DNA of 64,000 bases from Fictibacillus enclensis (GCF_001457035.1 NZ_KQ758617.1:930001-994000); one strand, 5' to 3'. Positions 17,903 through 25,853 are shown, numbered from the stretch's first letter. Notes: generated by a model from the sequence alone, not told the origin. Translations and numbers: made by a program.

Positions 17903-18625
17903 ATGGTTTCCGTCATCACTTGCACAATAAGGGATAGTTGTATGGAAGAGGTTTTCCTTAATTTTGATCGGCAGCAGGATGTAGAAAAAGAACTAATTAT
18001 CATTTTAAATAAAGATAATATGGATGCTGAAAAATGGAAAAAAAGAGCGTTGAATTCTTCCAATATCTCAATTTATCATTTACCATCTAATACTACGTTG
18101 GGTGAATGTTTAAACTTTGGTGTAGAAAAAGCAAAGTTCAGCTATATCGCTAAATTTGATGATGATGATTATTATTCGCCATATTACTTGATGCACTCCC
18201 TTCAGTCTTTAAGAAATTCTCAAGCATCCGTCGTGGGAAAAACCTCCATTTTTATGTATTTTAAAGATCAGGGCCTGCTTACCGAATTTAATCCGAATAA
18301 GTTTGGGGGGACAGTTGCGAAAAATGAGGAGACATACAATAATCATTTATTAATGGGAGGGACGCTGGTTTTTAAAAAAGAGGTTTTTAATACGGTAAAA
18401 TTCAGTTCCACCAATATAGCTGAGGATGCAGCTTTTTGTAAATCATGCATAGAGAATGGTATTCCTGTGTACTCAGCAACTAAAGATAACTATGTTTATT
18501 TAAGAAGCTATGAACCGGATAGCCATACATGGAGGATTAAAAATGATACGATCTTGAAATTCTGCACTGTGATTGCTAAAACCGAAGATTATAGGCCTTA
18601 TATTACGAAAAAACCTATTCTCTAA
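17903..18625 (+). CDS. Divergent GT2-type glycosyltransferase (tandem copy 2)
   Basis: Duplicate of the preceding gene: VSVITCTIRDSCMEEVFLNF, KELIIILNKDNMDAEKWKKR, FDDDDYYSPYYLM (DxD-type site), GGTLVFKKEVF, CKSCIENGIPVYSATKDNY and a DSHTWRI end. It is 240 residues, 30 nt after copy 1, and preceded by GAGGAGG. It is the last gene of the forward block and converges on the poly-Ser protein gene across a shared terminator, which makes that protein a natural candidate acceptor. Confidence 0.75.
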   Translation: MVSVITCTIRDSCMEEVFLNFDRQQDVEKELIIILNKDNMDAEKWKKRALNSSNISIYHLPSNTTLGECLNFGVEKAKFSYIAKFDDDDYYSPYYLMHSLQSLRNSQASVVGKTSIFMYFKDQGLLTEFNPNKFGGTVAKNEETYNNHLLMGGTLVFKKEVFNTVKFSSTNIAEDAAFCKSCIENGIPVYSATKDNYVYLRSYEPDSHTWRIKNDTILKFCTVIAKTEDYRPYITKKPIL

Positions 18626-18629
18626 ATAG

Positions 18630-18662
18630 AAAAAAATCAGGCTCAAATGGCCTGATTTTTTC
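18630..18662. terminator. Bidirectional terminator between glycosyltransferase and poly-Ser gene
   Basis: AAAATCAGGC pairs with GCCTGATTTT; A-run and T-run on opposite sides fit both convergent genes. Confidence 0.8.
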
Positions 18663-18673
18663 GTAATCAGTTA

Positions 18674-19102
18674 TTACGTGAATAGCTGGATTGCAACGAT
18701 TTGACGGCAGTCAATGATGATCGGATATCCATCCAAGATGAAAGTCGCACAGCAAGTCTTATGATCGAAACATGCGAATGTGATCTCGCCGTCAAAGAAG
18801 TCTTCTCCGCCTTTTAGCACGATTTGTACCAATGCACCAGGTGTTAACTTTCTAATCTGCTTACATGCACAGCCTTTACAGTCGTTAGAGCTTTCTTGTT
18901 GTTTTTTCTTTTTTTGTATAAAGCTTGAACTAGAGCTAGAGCTTTCTTTTTTTCTTTTCTTGTGTACAAAGCTGGAGCTAGAGCTAGAGCTAGAACTAGA
19001 GCTTTCTTTCTTTCTTTTCTTGTGTATAAAGCTGGAGCTGGAACTGGAGCTGGAACTCTCTTCGTTGCAGTTGCACCCGTGGTTATTAAATAATGAACCC
19101 AT
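18674..19102 (-). CDS. Poly-serine/lysine repeat protein, probable spore surface protein
   Basis: 142 residues in three parts: a short Cys-containing head (HGCNCNEE), a central low-complexity region with three repeats of S(7-11)-F-[IV]-[HQ]-KK[RK]KK, and a C-terminal domain of about 65 residues (CKGCACKQIRKLTPGALVQI ... CCATFILDGYPIIIDC). The repeats are hexanucleotide-like in DNA and should vary in number between strains. Ser-runs with basic blocks recall CotB/CotG-type coat proteins, which are phosphorylated, but could equally be O-glycosylated given the adjacent glycosyltransferases. The C-terminal domain resembles the product of 30204-30446. AAGGAGG precedes the ATG. Family not firmly recognised. 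Confidence 0.75.
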   Translation of the reverse strand: MGSLFNNHGCNCNEESSSSSSSSSFIHKKRKKESSSSSSSSSSSFVHKKRKKESSSSSSSFIQKKKKQQESSNDCKGCACKQIRKLTPGALVQIVLKGGEDFFDGEITFACFDHKTCCATFILDGYPIIIDCRQIVAIQLFT

Positions 19103-19231
19103 TATTTTTCCTCCTTATTTGTTTCCCTTACTCCTGTTAAATCAGGGGGTAATATAATATATTGAGTTTTATAAAATTTGCATAGATAAGTACCTACTTG
19201 TACAAAAAATAGGTTTATCTACCAGAAATAG

Positions 19232-19261
19232 AAAAAAGAAGGGGGGATACCCTTCTTTTTT
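19232..19261 (-). terminator. Terminator for the small CxxC protein gene
   Basis: AAAAAAGAAGGG pairs with CCCTTCTTTTTT around GGGATA. Confidence 0.75.
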
Positions 19262-19269
19262 AGTGGCCA

Positions 19270-19422
19270 TCATTGATTTTTCTTAGGCTTCCACGTTACT
19301 TTTCCGCACGTTTTGCAGCCCTTCTTTTTTTTCACAGGGTCAAACAATGACGGTTTGCTTTGTGATTTTGACTTTTTCTGCTGGCGATCACGATACCTGC
19401 TGCGCATTTGAGATTTATCCAT
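19270..19422 (-). CDS. Small basic CxxC protein
   Basis: A 50-residue ORF, MDKSQMRSRYRDRQQKKSKS followed by a GCKTCGK zinc-knuckle-like motif near the C-terminus and a KPKKNQ end. It is rich in Lys, Arg, Ser and Gln. It lies between two putative spore-surface genes on the same strand, with GGGTGGA immediately before the ATG and a terminator right after it. The family is not recognised; small Cys/Lys-rich proteins are common in spore coats. Function unknown. Confidence 0.55.
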   Translation of the reverse strand: MDKSQMRSRYRDRQQKKSKSQSKPSLFDPVKKKKGCKTCGKVTWKPKKNQ

Positions 19423-19456
19423 TCCACCCACACCTTTTCAGTAAGTTGATTTTATA

Positions 19457-20323
19457 CTATTCTTTACTGCTCCGAGTGGTATAGGTATTTGGCTGAAAGG
19501 GATTAATGGCGGTTGAAGTTTTGCCTTGTTTTTGTTTAAACGGATTGATAGTCGATTCTGGGATTTGTATGTTTTTAAATGGGTTAATGGCTGGCCCGTT
19601 ATGAAGATTTTTATTTCGTGACACTGTTGCAGGACTGCTTCGGACAGGTATAAGCTGTTGAGCAGCGATGAAGGTGTCAGGCACCTTCAATTCAGGCTCG
19701 ATTTTTGGCTTTTTCATTTTTTTTGTTTCTCTTTCGCATTGCAGATCAGCGAGCGTGGGATTTATCGATCTTAAGATGTGGTTTATACCTGTCTGGAATT
19801 CTCCAAAAGAGATGGAGGCGAGGGAAGAAAATGTCTTGGAGAGTCCAATCTGTAGGATGAGGTAGGTGATCCATTCAGGAATATATTCTTTCTCCCTCCA
19901 TCTGAATGAAAAAGAATAGTGATTTGATTTTCTTTTGCATAGGATGTTCTTATGGATAATGTTTTGAACAGCGTTTTCGGTATTCTCGGCTGGAGTAATA
20001 TAGAGAAGTTTGGAATTTTCTGTTTGAACGATGATGGGTACAGGCTGATCTGCAACAAACGAAACCGATATTGTGGCTGTTATGTTCACTCCCGAGGGGT
20101 TTTCTTCTATAGTAACATCCGTATGCTTAAGTAATTTTTTAACACTTTCCAGGTCCCTTTGCTCAAGACCTGAGATCACATAACATTGGCCATACAAAGC
20201 CGGTTCGATTTCATCATAGTTTTCATTCCATTGCAATCCCCAGTAATTTAATAAGGGTTTAATATGCTGAAAAAAATTGGTGTCCACCTGTCCGATCTGT
20301 TTGCCTCCAAATGTAAGAATCAT
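19457..20323 (-). CDS. INPF-repeat protein, putative spore-associated
   Basis: A 288-residue protein of unknown family. Residues 1 to about 190 form a mixed alpha/beta region without membrane segments (starts MILTFGGKQIGQVDTNFFQH; contains GQCYVISGLEQRDLES). The C-terminal 90 residues are probably disordered and carry three copies of INPF (INPFKN, INPFKQ, INPFQP) plus KKMKKPK, possibly short binding motifs. ATG 20323 follows AGGAGG; the frame is open 12 codons upstream. Divergent from the Cys-rich gene at 20440, sharing a 116-nt region rich in CATAnnnT motifs. Spore role is inferred from context only. Confidence 0.7.
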   Translation of the reverse strand: MILTFGGKQIGQVDTNFFQHIKPLLNYWGLQWNENYDEIEPALYGQCYVISGLEQRDLESVKKLLKHTDVTIEENPSGVNITATISVSFVADQPVPIIVQTENSKLLYITPAENTENAVQNIIHKNILCKRKSNHYSFSFRWREKEYIPEWITYLILQIGLSKTFSSLASISFGEFQTGINHILRSINPTLADLQCERETKKMKKPKIEPELKVPDTFIAAQQLIPVRSSPATVSRNKNLHNGPAINPFKNIQIPESTINPFKQKQGKTSTAINPFQPNTYTTRSSKE

Positions 20324-20373
20324 ATTGTCTATCCTCCTAACCGCCCGAAAAATAGGCATTCATTCTTGTGTCA

Positions 20374-20400
20374 TAACCTATGGTACTCCCATAGTATGTA
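20374..20400 (-). promoter_or_regulatory. Possible sigma-K promoter of the INPF-repeat gene
   Basis: Minus strand CATAGGTTA (complement of 20374-20382) fits the sigma-K -10, with AC 15 nt upstream, slightly short. Further CATA motifs on both strands (CATAACCTA at 20372) make the exact promoter uncertain. Confidence 0.35.
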
Positions 20401-20439
20401 TGGAATCTTCAGAACATGATAAGGAAAGGAAGGGAAACT

Positions 20440-21606
20440 ATGGGTTTAAATCACAAGAAATCGATACCGAAGGCTACCAATAGTCTCCAAGAAGAATGCA
20501 TAAGGGTGCAGAAGGTGTACGATTGGTTAACAGACACATTTTCTGTAACCAAACAAGTTAGTTTCAATCCAGAGCAGATAAGAAGGATAGAAGAAGCTTT
20601 AGCGGATCCGGCTCGCCGTCCTCTGCGTCTGACCTGCCAGACACCGGTTACTCCTCCTGTTTTTCCGCTTAATGGGGATGAAACCATGGCGGCGACTGAA
20701 ACATTTATGTGTGAGCAGGTGGGAGAAAAGAGAGATGTTACCGTTTCACTGAATGGCAGCTTCGTGGAAGCCCAGCTCGTAGAGCTTTTGTTTACTTCCG
20801 AAGTGGAAGTTGCAGTCGTCGACAGAAACGGAAAGGTTGTTACTTGTGTAAGGACCGATGCATCTGTCCTTGAACCATTCGTGTTATGTTATCCTGATGG
20901 AACGGATCTATTCTGCCGCATCACGCGCATTCTTTGCAAAATTCCAACAGGAACAGTCATTCTAAACAGTCCGGCTCCAAGATCTTTCACCGTAACCATC
21001 ACCTTCTGTGTCGATATCCAAATTGAAGCTGAAGTTAAACTTGAAGTGCTTGCTAAATTCTGCGCACCTCGTAACAATGATCTTTCAGCTGAAGAAAATG
21101 AAACGTTCGCTTGTCCTGAAGTTGTATTCCCGGCGCAATGTCCGGATATCTTTCCTAGACCGAGCTGCGACTGCAGTGTATCTGGTGAAGCAAGTGGTTG
21201 CACTGGCAGTAATGCCACGGAAAAAGGTCGTCTTGGCGTCCTTGCAGAAATCTGCCAGAACTGCAGCTTGAGTGACAGCTCATTAAAATTTACGTTTGAT
21301 GAAGAAGACGGCGATATGAACAACTTTAGCTTCACGGCAGACAGCTTCGATCAGGATAGTCTGGTTTGCGAACCTTCTGAAGGAAAAGGGCTGAAATTTA
21401 CAGTATCAGGTACAGGTACAACCGATGAAGGTGAGGAGTTTGACTTTAATTTCGCAACCGTCAGCAAACATTCCGGAACCTTATTCCAGTTGCAGCTAGT
21501 GAATGAACGCGGTGTAACGGTATTTGAATCAGGCATTGTAAAAGTCGAAGAAGGCACCCTTGAAGTGGAAAATTGCGTGTCCTTTGACGACATCAAGATG
21601 AAATAA
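20440..21606 (+). CDS. Cys-rich beta-strand protein, putative spore/exosporium protein
   Basis: 388 residues. The N-terminus has the segment ECIRVQKVYDWLTD, which I recognise from uncharacterised sporulation-associated proteins of Bacilli and Clostridia. Then come several all-beta stretches (VTVSLNGSFVEAQLVELLF, FTVTITFCVDIQIEAEVKLE) with regularly placed cysteines, a CPDIFPRPSCDCS linker and an acidic C-terminal beta domain. No signal peptide, so it would be made in the mother-cell cytoplasm. ATG 20440 follows GGAAGG; the frame also opens at 20416. Exact family unknown. Confidence 0.75.
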   Translation: MGLNHKKSIPKATNSLQEECIRVQKVYDWLTDTFSVTKQVSFNPEQIRRIEEALADPARRPLRLTCQTPVTPPVFPLNGDETMAATETFMCEQVGEKRDVTVSLNGSFVEAQLVELLFTSEVEVAVVDRNGKVVTCVRTDASVLEPFVLCYPDGTDLFCRITRILCKIPTGTVILNSPAPRSFTVTITFCVDIQIEAEVKLEVLAKFCAPRNNDLSAEENETFACPEVVFPAQCPDIFPRPSCDCSVSGEASGCTGSNATEKGRLGVLAEICQNCSLSDSSLKFTFDEEDGDMNNFSFTADSFDQDSLVCEPSEGKGLKFTVSGTGTTDEGEEFDFNFATVSKHSGTLFQLQLVNERGVTVFESGIVKVEEGTLEVENCVSFDDIKMK

Positions 21607-21621
21607 TCTCATGAACTGTCT

Positions 21622-21650
21622 AGAGAGCAGGGATCTCCTGCTCTTTTTTT
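21622..21650 (+). terminator. Terminator of the Cys-rich protein gene
   Basis: AGAGCAGG pairs with CCTGCTCT, then seven T. Confidence 0.85.
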
Positions 21651-21662
21651 GTATTTCAGTGA

Positions 21663-21689
21663 ACGAATCACCCCATATTACATAAGATA
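21663..21689 (+). promoter_or_regulatory. Sigma-K-type promoter of the coiled-coil protein gene
   Basis: AC at 21663-21664, 16 nt, then CATAAGATA at 21681-21689: a full match to the sigma-K pattern, 32 nt upstream of the ATG at 21721. Confidence 0.55.
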
Positions 21690-21720
21690 GAGATGGGAGC
21701 CTATTTAGGGAGGGACGCAA

Positions 21721-22611
21721 ATGCATTCTCAAAAAGAGCGGTTGAGCTATGACCGTCTGATTGCCCGTGCTGAATTTTATCAGGAAAAATCGTTAGCTCT
21801 TGAAAAAAAACTGGTTTTTGCCGAAGAACAAATTGAGACCCTTGAGAAAGAAGTGAACAACACGGCAAGAGAGGCTGAATTTCAGGCACTTGACGCTCAC
21901 AGGGCAAGACTTGAAGAAGAGGTCATCCAGCTGAGGGAACAGTTGGCACATGCCCAAAGTGTAGATTATGAAAAAAGAGTTGCTGATTATGAAAATTTGT
22001 TGACTGCAGTTCAAGAAGAAATTAATGAGAAGGAAGTCAAACTGGAAAACAGCATGCAAAAAATCAAGGCTCTGGAAAAAAAGCTGTCTCTTCAGGGACG
22101 TCCCGATCCATTCCTGAAAAAAGCGGAAGATGAAGAAGACAGCATCTTTGTAAAACGGGATTATGAATGTCTTTGCTTGTTTGATTATTCCATGATCATG
22201 AAGGAAGATCTAAGCGGTTTGATCAAAGGGTCATTTTTGATCGAAAATACGGGGATTGTATCTTTGCATAACCCGTCCATTTGCTTCAGGTTCCAGCCAA
22301 ACGAAGCCAATGTCCTAAAAGGAAAAATCTACTCCACCGAAAACAATGAAACGAATCAGGATAATCTAGCAAACTATCAGTGGATGTTTATTGATAATGA
22401 TTGGTCAAAAGAGGCAAAGGAAAGAGGAGAACTGTGGATATGCCCCATTCGCGACCTTTCCATAGATCCTGGGGAAAAAGCTGTGATTCAAGATTATCTT
22501 ATTCCGTTTAAAAAAGAAGCAATCGGAAATCTGACCATTGAAGCTTTTGTATTTTTCAACAAACAGCAATACAAGGTAAAGGCCTTAAATCATATCGCTA
22601 TCAATTTCTGA
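21721..22611 (+). CDS. Coiled-coil plus beta-domain protein, putative spore protein
   Basis: 296 residues. Residues about 15-125 form a long coiled coil (heptads rich in E, K and L, such as VFAEEQIETLEKEVNN and LENSMQKIKALEKKL). After a linker with EDEEDS, residues 140-296 are a beta-rich domain (KGSFLIENTGIVSLHNPSIC, FRFQPNEANVLKG, WICPIRDLSIDPGEKAVIQD). The layout suggests a filament or anchor carrying a sandwich domain. No transmembrane segment. GGGAGGG precedes the ATG. I do not recognise the family; the sigma-K-like promoter and neighbours suggest a spore surface role. Confidence 0.75.
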   Translation: MHSQKERLSYDRLIARAEFYQEKSLALEKKLVFAEEQIETLEKEVNNTAREAEFQALDAHRARLEEEVIQLREQLAHAQSVDYEKRVADYENLLTAVQEEINEKEVKLENSMQKIKALEKKLSLQGRPDPFLKKAEDEEDSIFVKRDYECLCLFDYSMIMKEDLSGLIKGSFLIENTGIVSLHNPSICFRFQPNEANVLKGKIYSTENNETNQDNLANYQWMFIDNDWSKEAKERGELWICPIRDLSIDPGEKAVIQDYLIPFKKEAIGNLTIEAFVFFNKQQYKVKALNHIAINF

Positions 22612-22625
22612 TCATATCCAAAACC

Positions 22626-22655
22626 TAAAAAGAACACATGTCGTGTTCTTTTTTA
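22626..22655. terminator. Bidirectional terminator
   Basis: AAAAAGAACAC pairs with GTGTTCTTTTT around ATGTC, between convergent genes. Confidence 0.8.
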
Positions 22656-23330
22656 ATTTTCCTTCATCACAAACAGACCCTCGTCTTTTTTCCATTCTGC
22701 ATAAAATACTTCTTTAGCTGAGTGAATGTTTTGCTGTTTAAGCTGTTTTAACAGCCATTCTTCGTTAACACCAGCTGTAGGGAGGTTATCAGTTAGAATG
22801 GTTCCATCCATGATTAAAGTCACTGGGAGGGTGGTTTCTTCTTGTGACAGCTTTAAGTCCTGACGTGTGACTGGCTGATTATCGCTTTTGGGAAGAACAG
22901 AGATCGAACCGTTCGTCTCAAGAATGGCATAATCGATTTCTCTTATACTGAAATGTCCTTTTTGCCGGATCAGGTTTTGCAACTGGTTGATATCAATTTT
23001 GTTTTTTTTCATTTGTTTCCGGTCCATTGTCCCTTTTCGAATGACAATCGAAGGGGTACCCTCCAAAATCTTTCGGAATTTCATGGACTTTTGAGTGAGG
23101 ATTTCCAATGAGTACATGAGAATTCCCCAAACACTGATTGCGAACAATATCATCCAGATATGGACATCGGGATCATACATGGCATTACCAACAAGTTCCC
23201 CAAGAATGAGTGCAGAAATAAAATCAAAGGGTGTCAATTGGGACAATTGCGTTTTTCCAAGAATTTTCGTCAGGAAAAATAGTGCGAAAAAGCCTACGAC
23301 CATTTCAGTTGTAATTGTACCAAGGTTCAT
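22653..23330 (-). CDS. DUF421 (YetF-type) membrane protein
   Basis: A 225-residue protein with three N-terminal hydrophobic segments (TTEMVVGFFALFFLTKI, FISALILGELVGNAM, WMILFAISVWGILMYSLEIL) and a cytosolic C-terminal domain with the family signature LTPFDFISALILGELVGNA and RQKGHFSIREIDYAILETNG. DUF421 proteins of B. subtilis (YetF, YrbG, YdfS, YkjA) are sporulation or germination linked; some SpoVA-type operons include one. I use ATG 23330 (GGGGGA just upstream). It lies beside spore-surface genes but has its own orientation. Confidence 0.88.
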   Translation of the reverse strand: MNLGTITTEMVVGFFALFFLTKILGKTQLSQLTPFDFISALILGELVGNAMYDPDVHIWMILFAISVWGILMYSLEILTQKSMKFRKILEGTPSIVIRKGTMDRKQMKKNKIDINQLQNLIRQKGHFSIREIDYAILETNGSISVLPKSDNQPVTRQDLKLSQEETTLPVTLIMDGTILTDNLPTAGVNEEWLLKQLKQQNIHSAKEVFYAEWKKDEGLFVMKEN

Positions 23331-23402
23331 GATATCCCCCAAATGATGCGAAATTACAGATAGTGTTCACTATTGGACTGTAAATTACTCATAATTAAAC
23401 AG

Positions 23403-23444
23403 AAAAAAGCATTGAACCAATGGTCATTGGTTCAATGCTTTTTT
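23403..23444 (-). terminator. yjcF terminator
   Basis: A long near-perfect stem, AAGCATTGAACCAATG with its complement, flanked by A and T runs. Confidence 0.9.
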
Positions 23445-23861
23445 CATCGCCACATGGAGAATGTTAGCGTCGATAAAGGGTTCTTTTGATGTTGTGGTGT
23501 ATCCCAGCTTTTTATAAAAAACCTCTGCCTGTACCTGCGCATATAATGTTAACGCGGGATAGTTCAGCCGGGAGGCTTCCTGTTCCATGCTCTTCATCAG
23601 CAAATCACCAAGGCCTTGCTTGCGCCGGTTGGAGAGTATGCAAACCCTTTCCACTTTTCCGCCATCCCCAATGGGACGCATTCGTCCAGCACCAATCGGT
23701 TGATTTTCGGTATCATAGAGTACAAAGTGAGTAGCCGTATCCTCAAGATGATCCACTTCGAGTTCTTCTGATACGTTTTGTTCGTTAACGAATACCTCTT
23801 TTCGAACAAATAAAGCATCCTTGTATGCTTCATCTTTCGAAGTAATGACTTTGATTTTCAA
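23424..23861 (-). CDS. yjcF: GNAT acetyltransferase, YjcF family
   Basis: 145-residue GCN5-type N-acetyltransferase. The acetyl-CoA loop is seen in VERVCILSNRRKQGLGDLLM (the R/Q-x-x-G-x-G/A type), followed by ALTLYAQVQAEVFYKKLGY, the usual last strand and helix. In B. subtilis yjcF, yjcG and yjcH are adjacent in this order and orientation, which supports the symbol. The gap to yjcG is 2 nt, indicating one transcript. Substrate is unknown. Confidence 0.88.
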   Translation of the reverse strand: MKIKVITSKDEAYKDALFVRKEVFVNEQNVSEELEVDHLEDTATHFVLYDTENQPIGAGRMRPIGDGGKVERVCILSNRRKQGLGDLLMKSMEQEASRLNYPALTLYAQVQAEVFYKKLGYTTTSKEPFIDANILHVAMKKALNQ

Positions 23862-23863
23862 GT

Positions 23864-24382
23864 TTATGCTTCCTTCCCCAGTTTGAATGTTTTGTATACG
23901 TTCCAGCGGTCTGATTCTTCATCCCGTTTGAGAAGGTGAAATTCATTTACGGTTTCTTTATATTCTGCTTCCACCATTTTAAGACGTTCAAGAACATCGG
24001 CGTGCTCTACATCAGAAAGCTTTTGAGCAAGCGTCAGATGGGGGACGAAATTATAAGGATGCTCATGCTGAAGCGGCCCCTCGTAAAGCTTTTCATGAAG
24101 AGAGATAAGCTCTTCGGTATTGTTTACTTTTAAATAGATGACATTGTTAACCGGATGAAAGGAACTTACCCGAGAAATATGAATCTTGATAGGAGGAGCA
24201 GTCTTGGCCACATTTTCAATATAACTTACAATTTCATCAATTTCAGAATCACTCGCGACAAACGGATCCTTCAGGGTAATGTGAGGATCGATAATGGAAT
24301 AATGAGGATCATAACGTTTGCGGTATGAATTTATTTTATCTTTCAGGTCTGTAGATGGGAAAATGGCAATACCATAGTTCAT
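23864..24382 (-). CDS. yjcG: 2H phosphoesterase / 2'-5' RNA ligase-like protein YjcG
   Basis: 172 residues with the two catalytic motifs of the 2H superfamily: HITLKDPF near residue 35 and HLTLAQ near residue 115, each supplying a His and Thr. The family hydrolyses or ligates 2'-5' or cyclic phosphodiester bonds in RNA or nucleotides; the YjcG substrate is not known. Middle gene of the yjcH-yjcG-yjcF operon. Confidence 0.9.
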   Translation of the reverse strand: MNYGIAIFPSTDLKDKINSYRKRYDPHYSIIDPHITLKDPFVASDSEIDEIVSYIENVAKTAPPIKIHISRVSSFHPVNNVIYLKVNNTEELISLHEKLYEGPLQHEHPYNFVPHLTLAQKLSDVEHADVLERLKMVEAEYKETVNEFHLLKRDEESDRWNVYKTFKLGKEA

Positions 24383-24446
24383 TTAATTTTCCTCCCTTAT
24401 CTTTTGGATTAGTATATCAAAAATTCTTATAACTTCACAAATTGAA

Positions 24447-25169
24447 TTATTTCCCGAAAATAAACTTCAATGCAGGAATCAAGTTCTTCTGCCAATCAGA
24501 CCAAAGGTGATTTCCATCAAATTCTTCATATCGATACTCGAAATTCTTGGTTTTCAGTTCGCTGGCCAATTTCCGGTTGGGAGTCAGAAAATCTTTTACA
24601 CCGCTAGGCGATGCATATTCGTTTTCTTCCGTTCCCACAGCGTGGTAAAACTTTAGTAATTCATACCCCGAAAAGGAATACAGAATGTCCAGTACATTTG
24701 CATCAATAAAAGGCGACTGCAAAATCAACTGGCCAAATGTACGAGGAAAAGTTAATCCGCAGACAAGCGAAACAAACCCTCCCAGTGAATCTCCAATCAA
24801 GCACATACCGGAACCCAGGAGATATGTATTGAATTCATGGTTAATGTAGGTTGGCAGTTCATTTGACATAAACCTCAAGTAGGAGGAATGTTTTAAGCCG
24901 TTAGGGTGGTATTTTTGATATCTGTCATCTCCACGATGATGGGCAATTCCAATAATGATCATGGGCTCAATGTCCTGAGATTGAATCAAGTCGTCCGCTG
25001 TTGAGGCAAGTCTTCCCAATTGAAAATAATCGGGACCATCTTGCGCGATCAGCACCGGGTATTTTTTTAAAGTGGTAAATGCTGGCGGGTAATAGACCAG
25101 TAAAGGAACCTGTTCGTTCAGCTCCTTGCTATGTAGGGTTTGTTCATCGATGGTACCTTTAAAGGGCAT
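24447..25169 (-). CDS. yjcH: Alpha/beta-hydrolase, esterase family YjcH
   Basis: 240-residue esterase D/enterochelin-esterase-like alpha/beta hydrolase. The nucleophile elbow is GDSLGG, an acid is likely in the later FDGNHLWSDW region where the catalytic His sits, and the oxyanion strand is YPVLIAQDGPDYF. No signal peptide, so it acts in the cytoplasm. First gene of the operon; divergent from yutG. Confidence 0.87.
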   Translation of the reverse strand: MPFKGTIDEQTLHSKELNEQVPLLVYYPPAFTTLKKYPVLIAQDGPDYFQLGRLASTADDLIQSQDIEPMIIIGIAHHRGDDRYQKYHPNGLKHSSYLRFMSNELPTYINHEFNTYLLGSGMCLIGDSLGGFVSLVCGLTFPRTFGQLILQSPFIDANVLDILYSFSGYELLKFYHAVGTEENEYASPSGVKDFLTPNRKLASELKTKNFEYRYEEFDGNHLWSDWQKNLIPALKFIFGK

Positions 25170-25298
25170 ATCTAATTCTCCTATCTTGAAAAGAGCGCTT
25201 TCATAGTGTTCGTTTTATTTTATCATACAGTGGTATAATGTAATCAAGATTTATGATAATTGTGCAAAAATCCAAGGAAAGCACAAGAGGTGAACATA

Positions 25299-25853
25299 AT
25301 GACAAAGAGAGTACACAGCCGGGATGTAGAGGCAGCGGCGAGGACATTGCTGGCTGAGCGCGGTGTCTCAATACCCGATATAGCTGAAATTGTATTTGAA
25401 ATGCAGTCTCCGTTCTCTCCTCAATTAACAATGACTGAATGCATTGAAAGTGTAGATAAAGTACTAACAAAACGGGAAATGCAGCACGCCCTGCTTGTTG
25501 GAATCGAACTGGATAAACTGGCTGAGAAAAAAATGCTGTCGGAACCACTGCAGGCCATTGTTGAAATGGATGAAGGTCTTTTTGGCGTGGACGAAACGAT
25601 TGCGCTTGGTGCGGTTTTCGGCTATGGAAGTATTGCGGTAACGACATTCGGTCATCTCGACAAGTACAAACTGGGAATCATTCGCAAGTTGGATACGAAA
25701 ACAAACGAAGGTGTTCATACATTTCTTGACGATCTGGTGGCCAGCATTGCAGCCAATGCTTCCAGCCGTCTTGCTCATCGCCTCAGAGACCAGGAAGAAC
25801 GATTATCGAAGGAAGAAATCGCTATGAACGACCAGGAAGAAAAAATAGGGTAA
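25299..25853 (+). CDS. yutG: Phosphatidylglycerophosphatase A family protein (YutG)
   Basis: 184-residue protein of the PgpA family, with a cytosolic helical domain (REMQHALLVGIELDKLAEK, LDEGLFGVDETIALGAVFGY) and SIAANASSRLAHRL near the C-terminus. Family members dephosphorylate phosphatidylglycerophosphate or related lipids, but Bacillus YutG-type proteins lack the membrane helices of E. coli PgpA, so the substrate is uncertain. ATG 25299 has AGAGGTGA upstream; TATAAT at 25234-25239 may be its -10. The C-terminal tail is Glu-rich. Confidence 0.8.
   Translation: MTKRVHSRDVEAAARTLLAERGVSIPDIAEIVFEMQSPFSPQLTMTECIESVDKVLTKREMQHALLVGIELDKLAEKKMLSEPLQAIVEMDEGLFGVDETIALGAVFGYGSIAVTTFGHLDKYKLGIIRKLDTKTNEGVHTFLDDLVASIAANASSRLAHRLRDQEERLSKEEIAMNDQEEKIG

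Noticed and set aside
18920-19060. Tandem repeats considered as a CRISPR array
   Set aside because: Units are short serine/lysine codon runs inside an ORF, without unique spacers or cas genes.
18780-19157. Forward frame rich in LELELEL
   Set aside because: It is the antisense reading of the serine-codon repeats in the poly-Ser gene; the minus frame has the ribosome-binding site and terminator.
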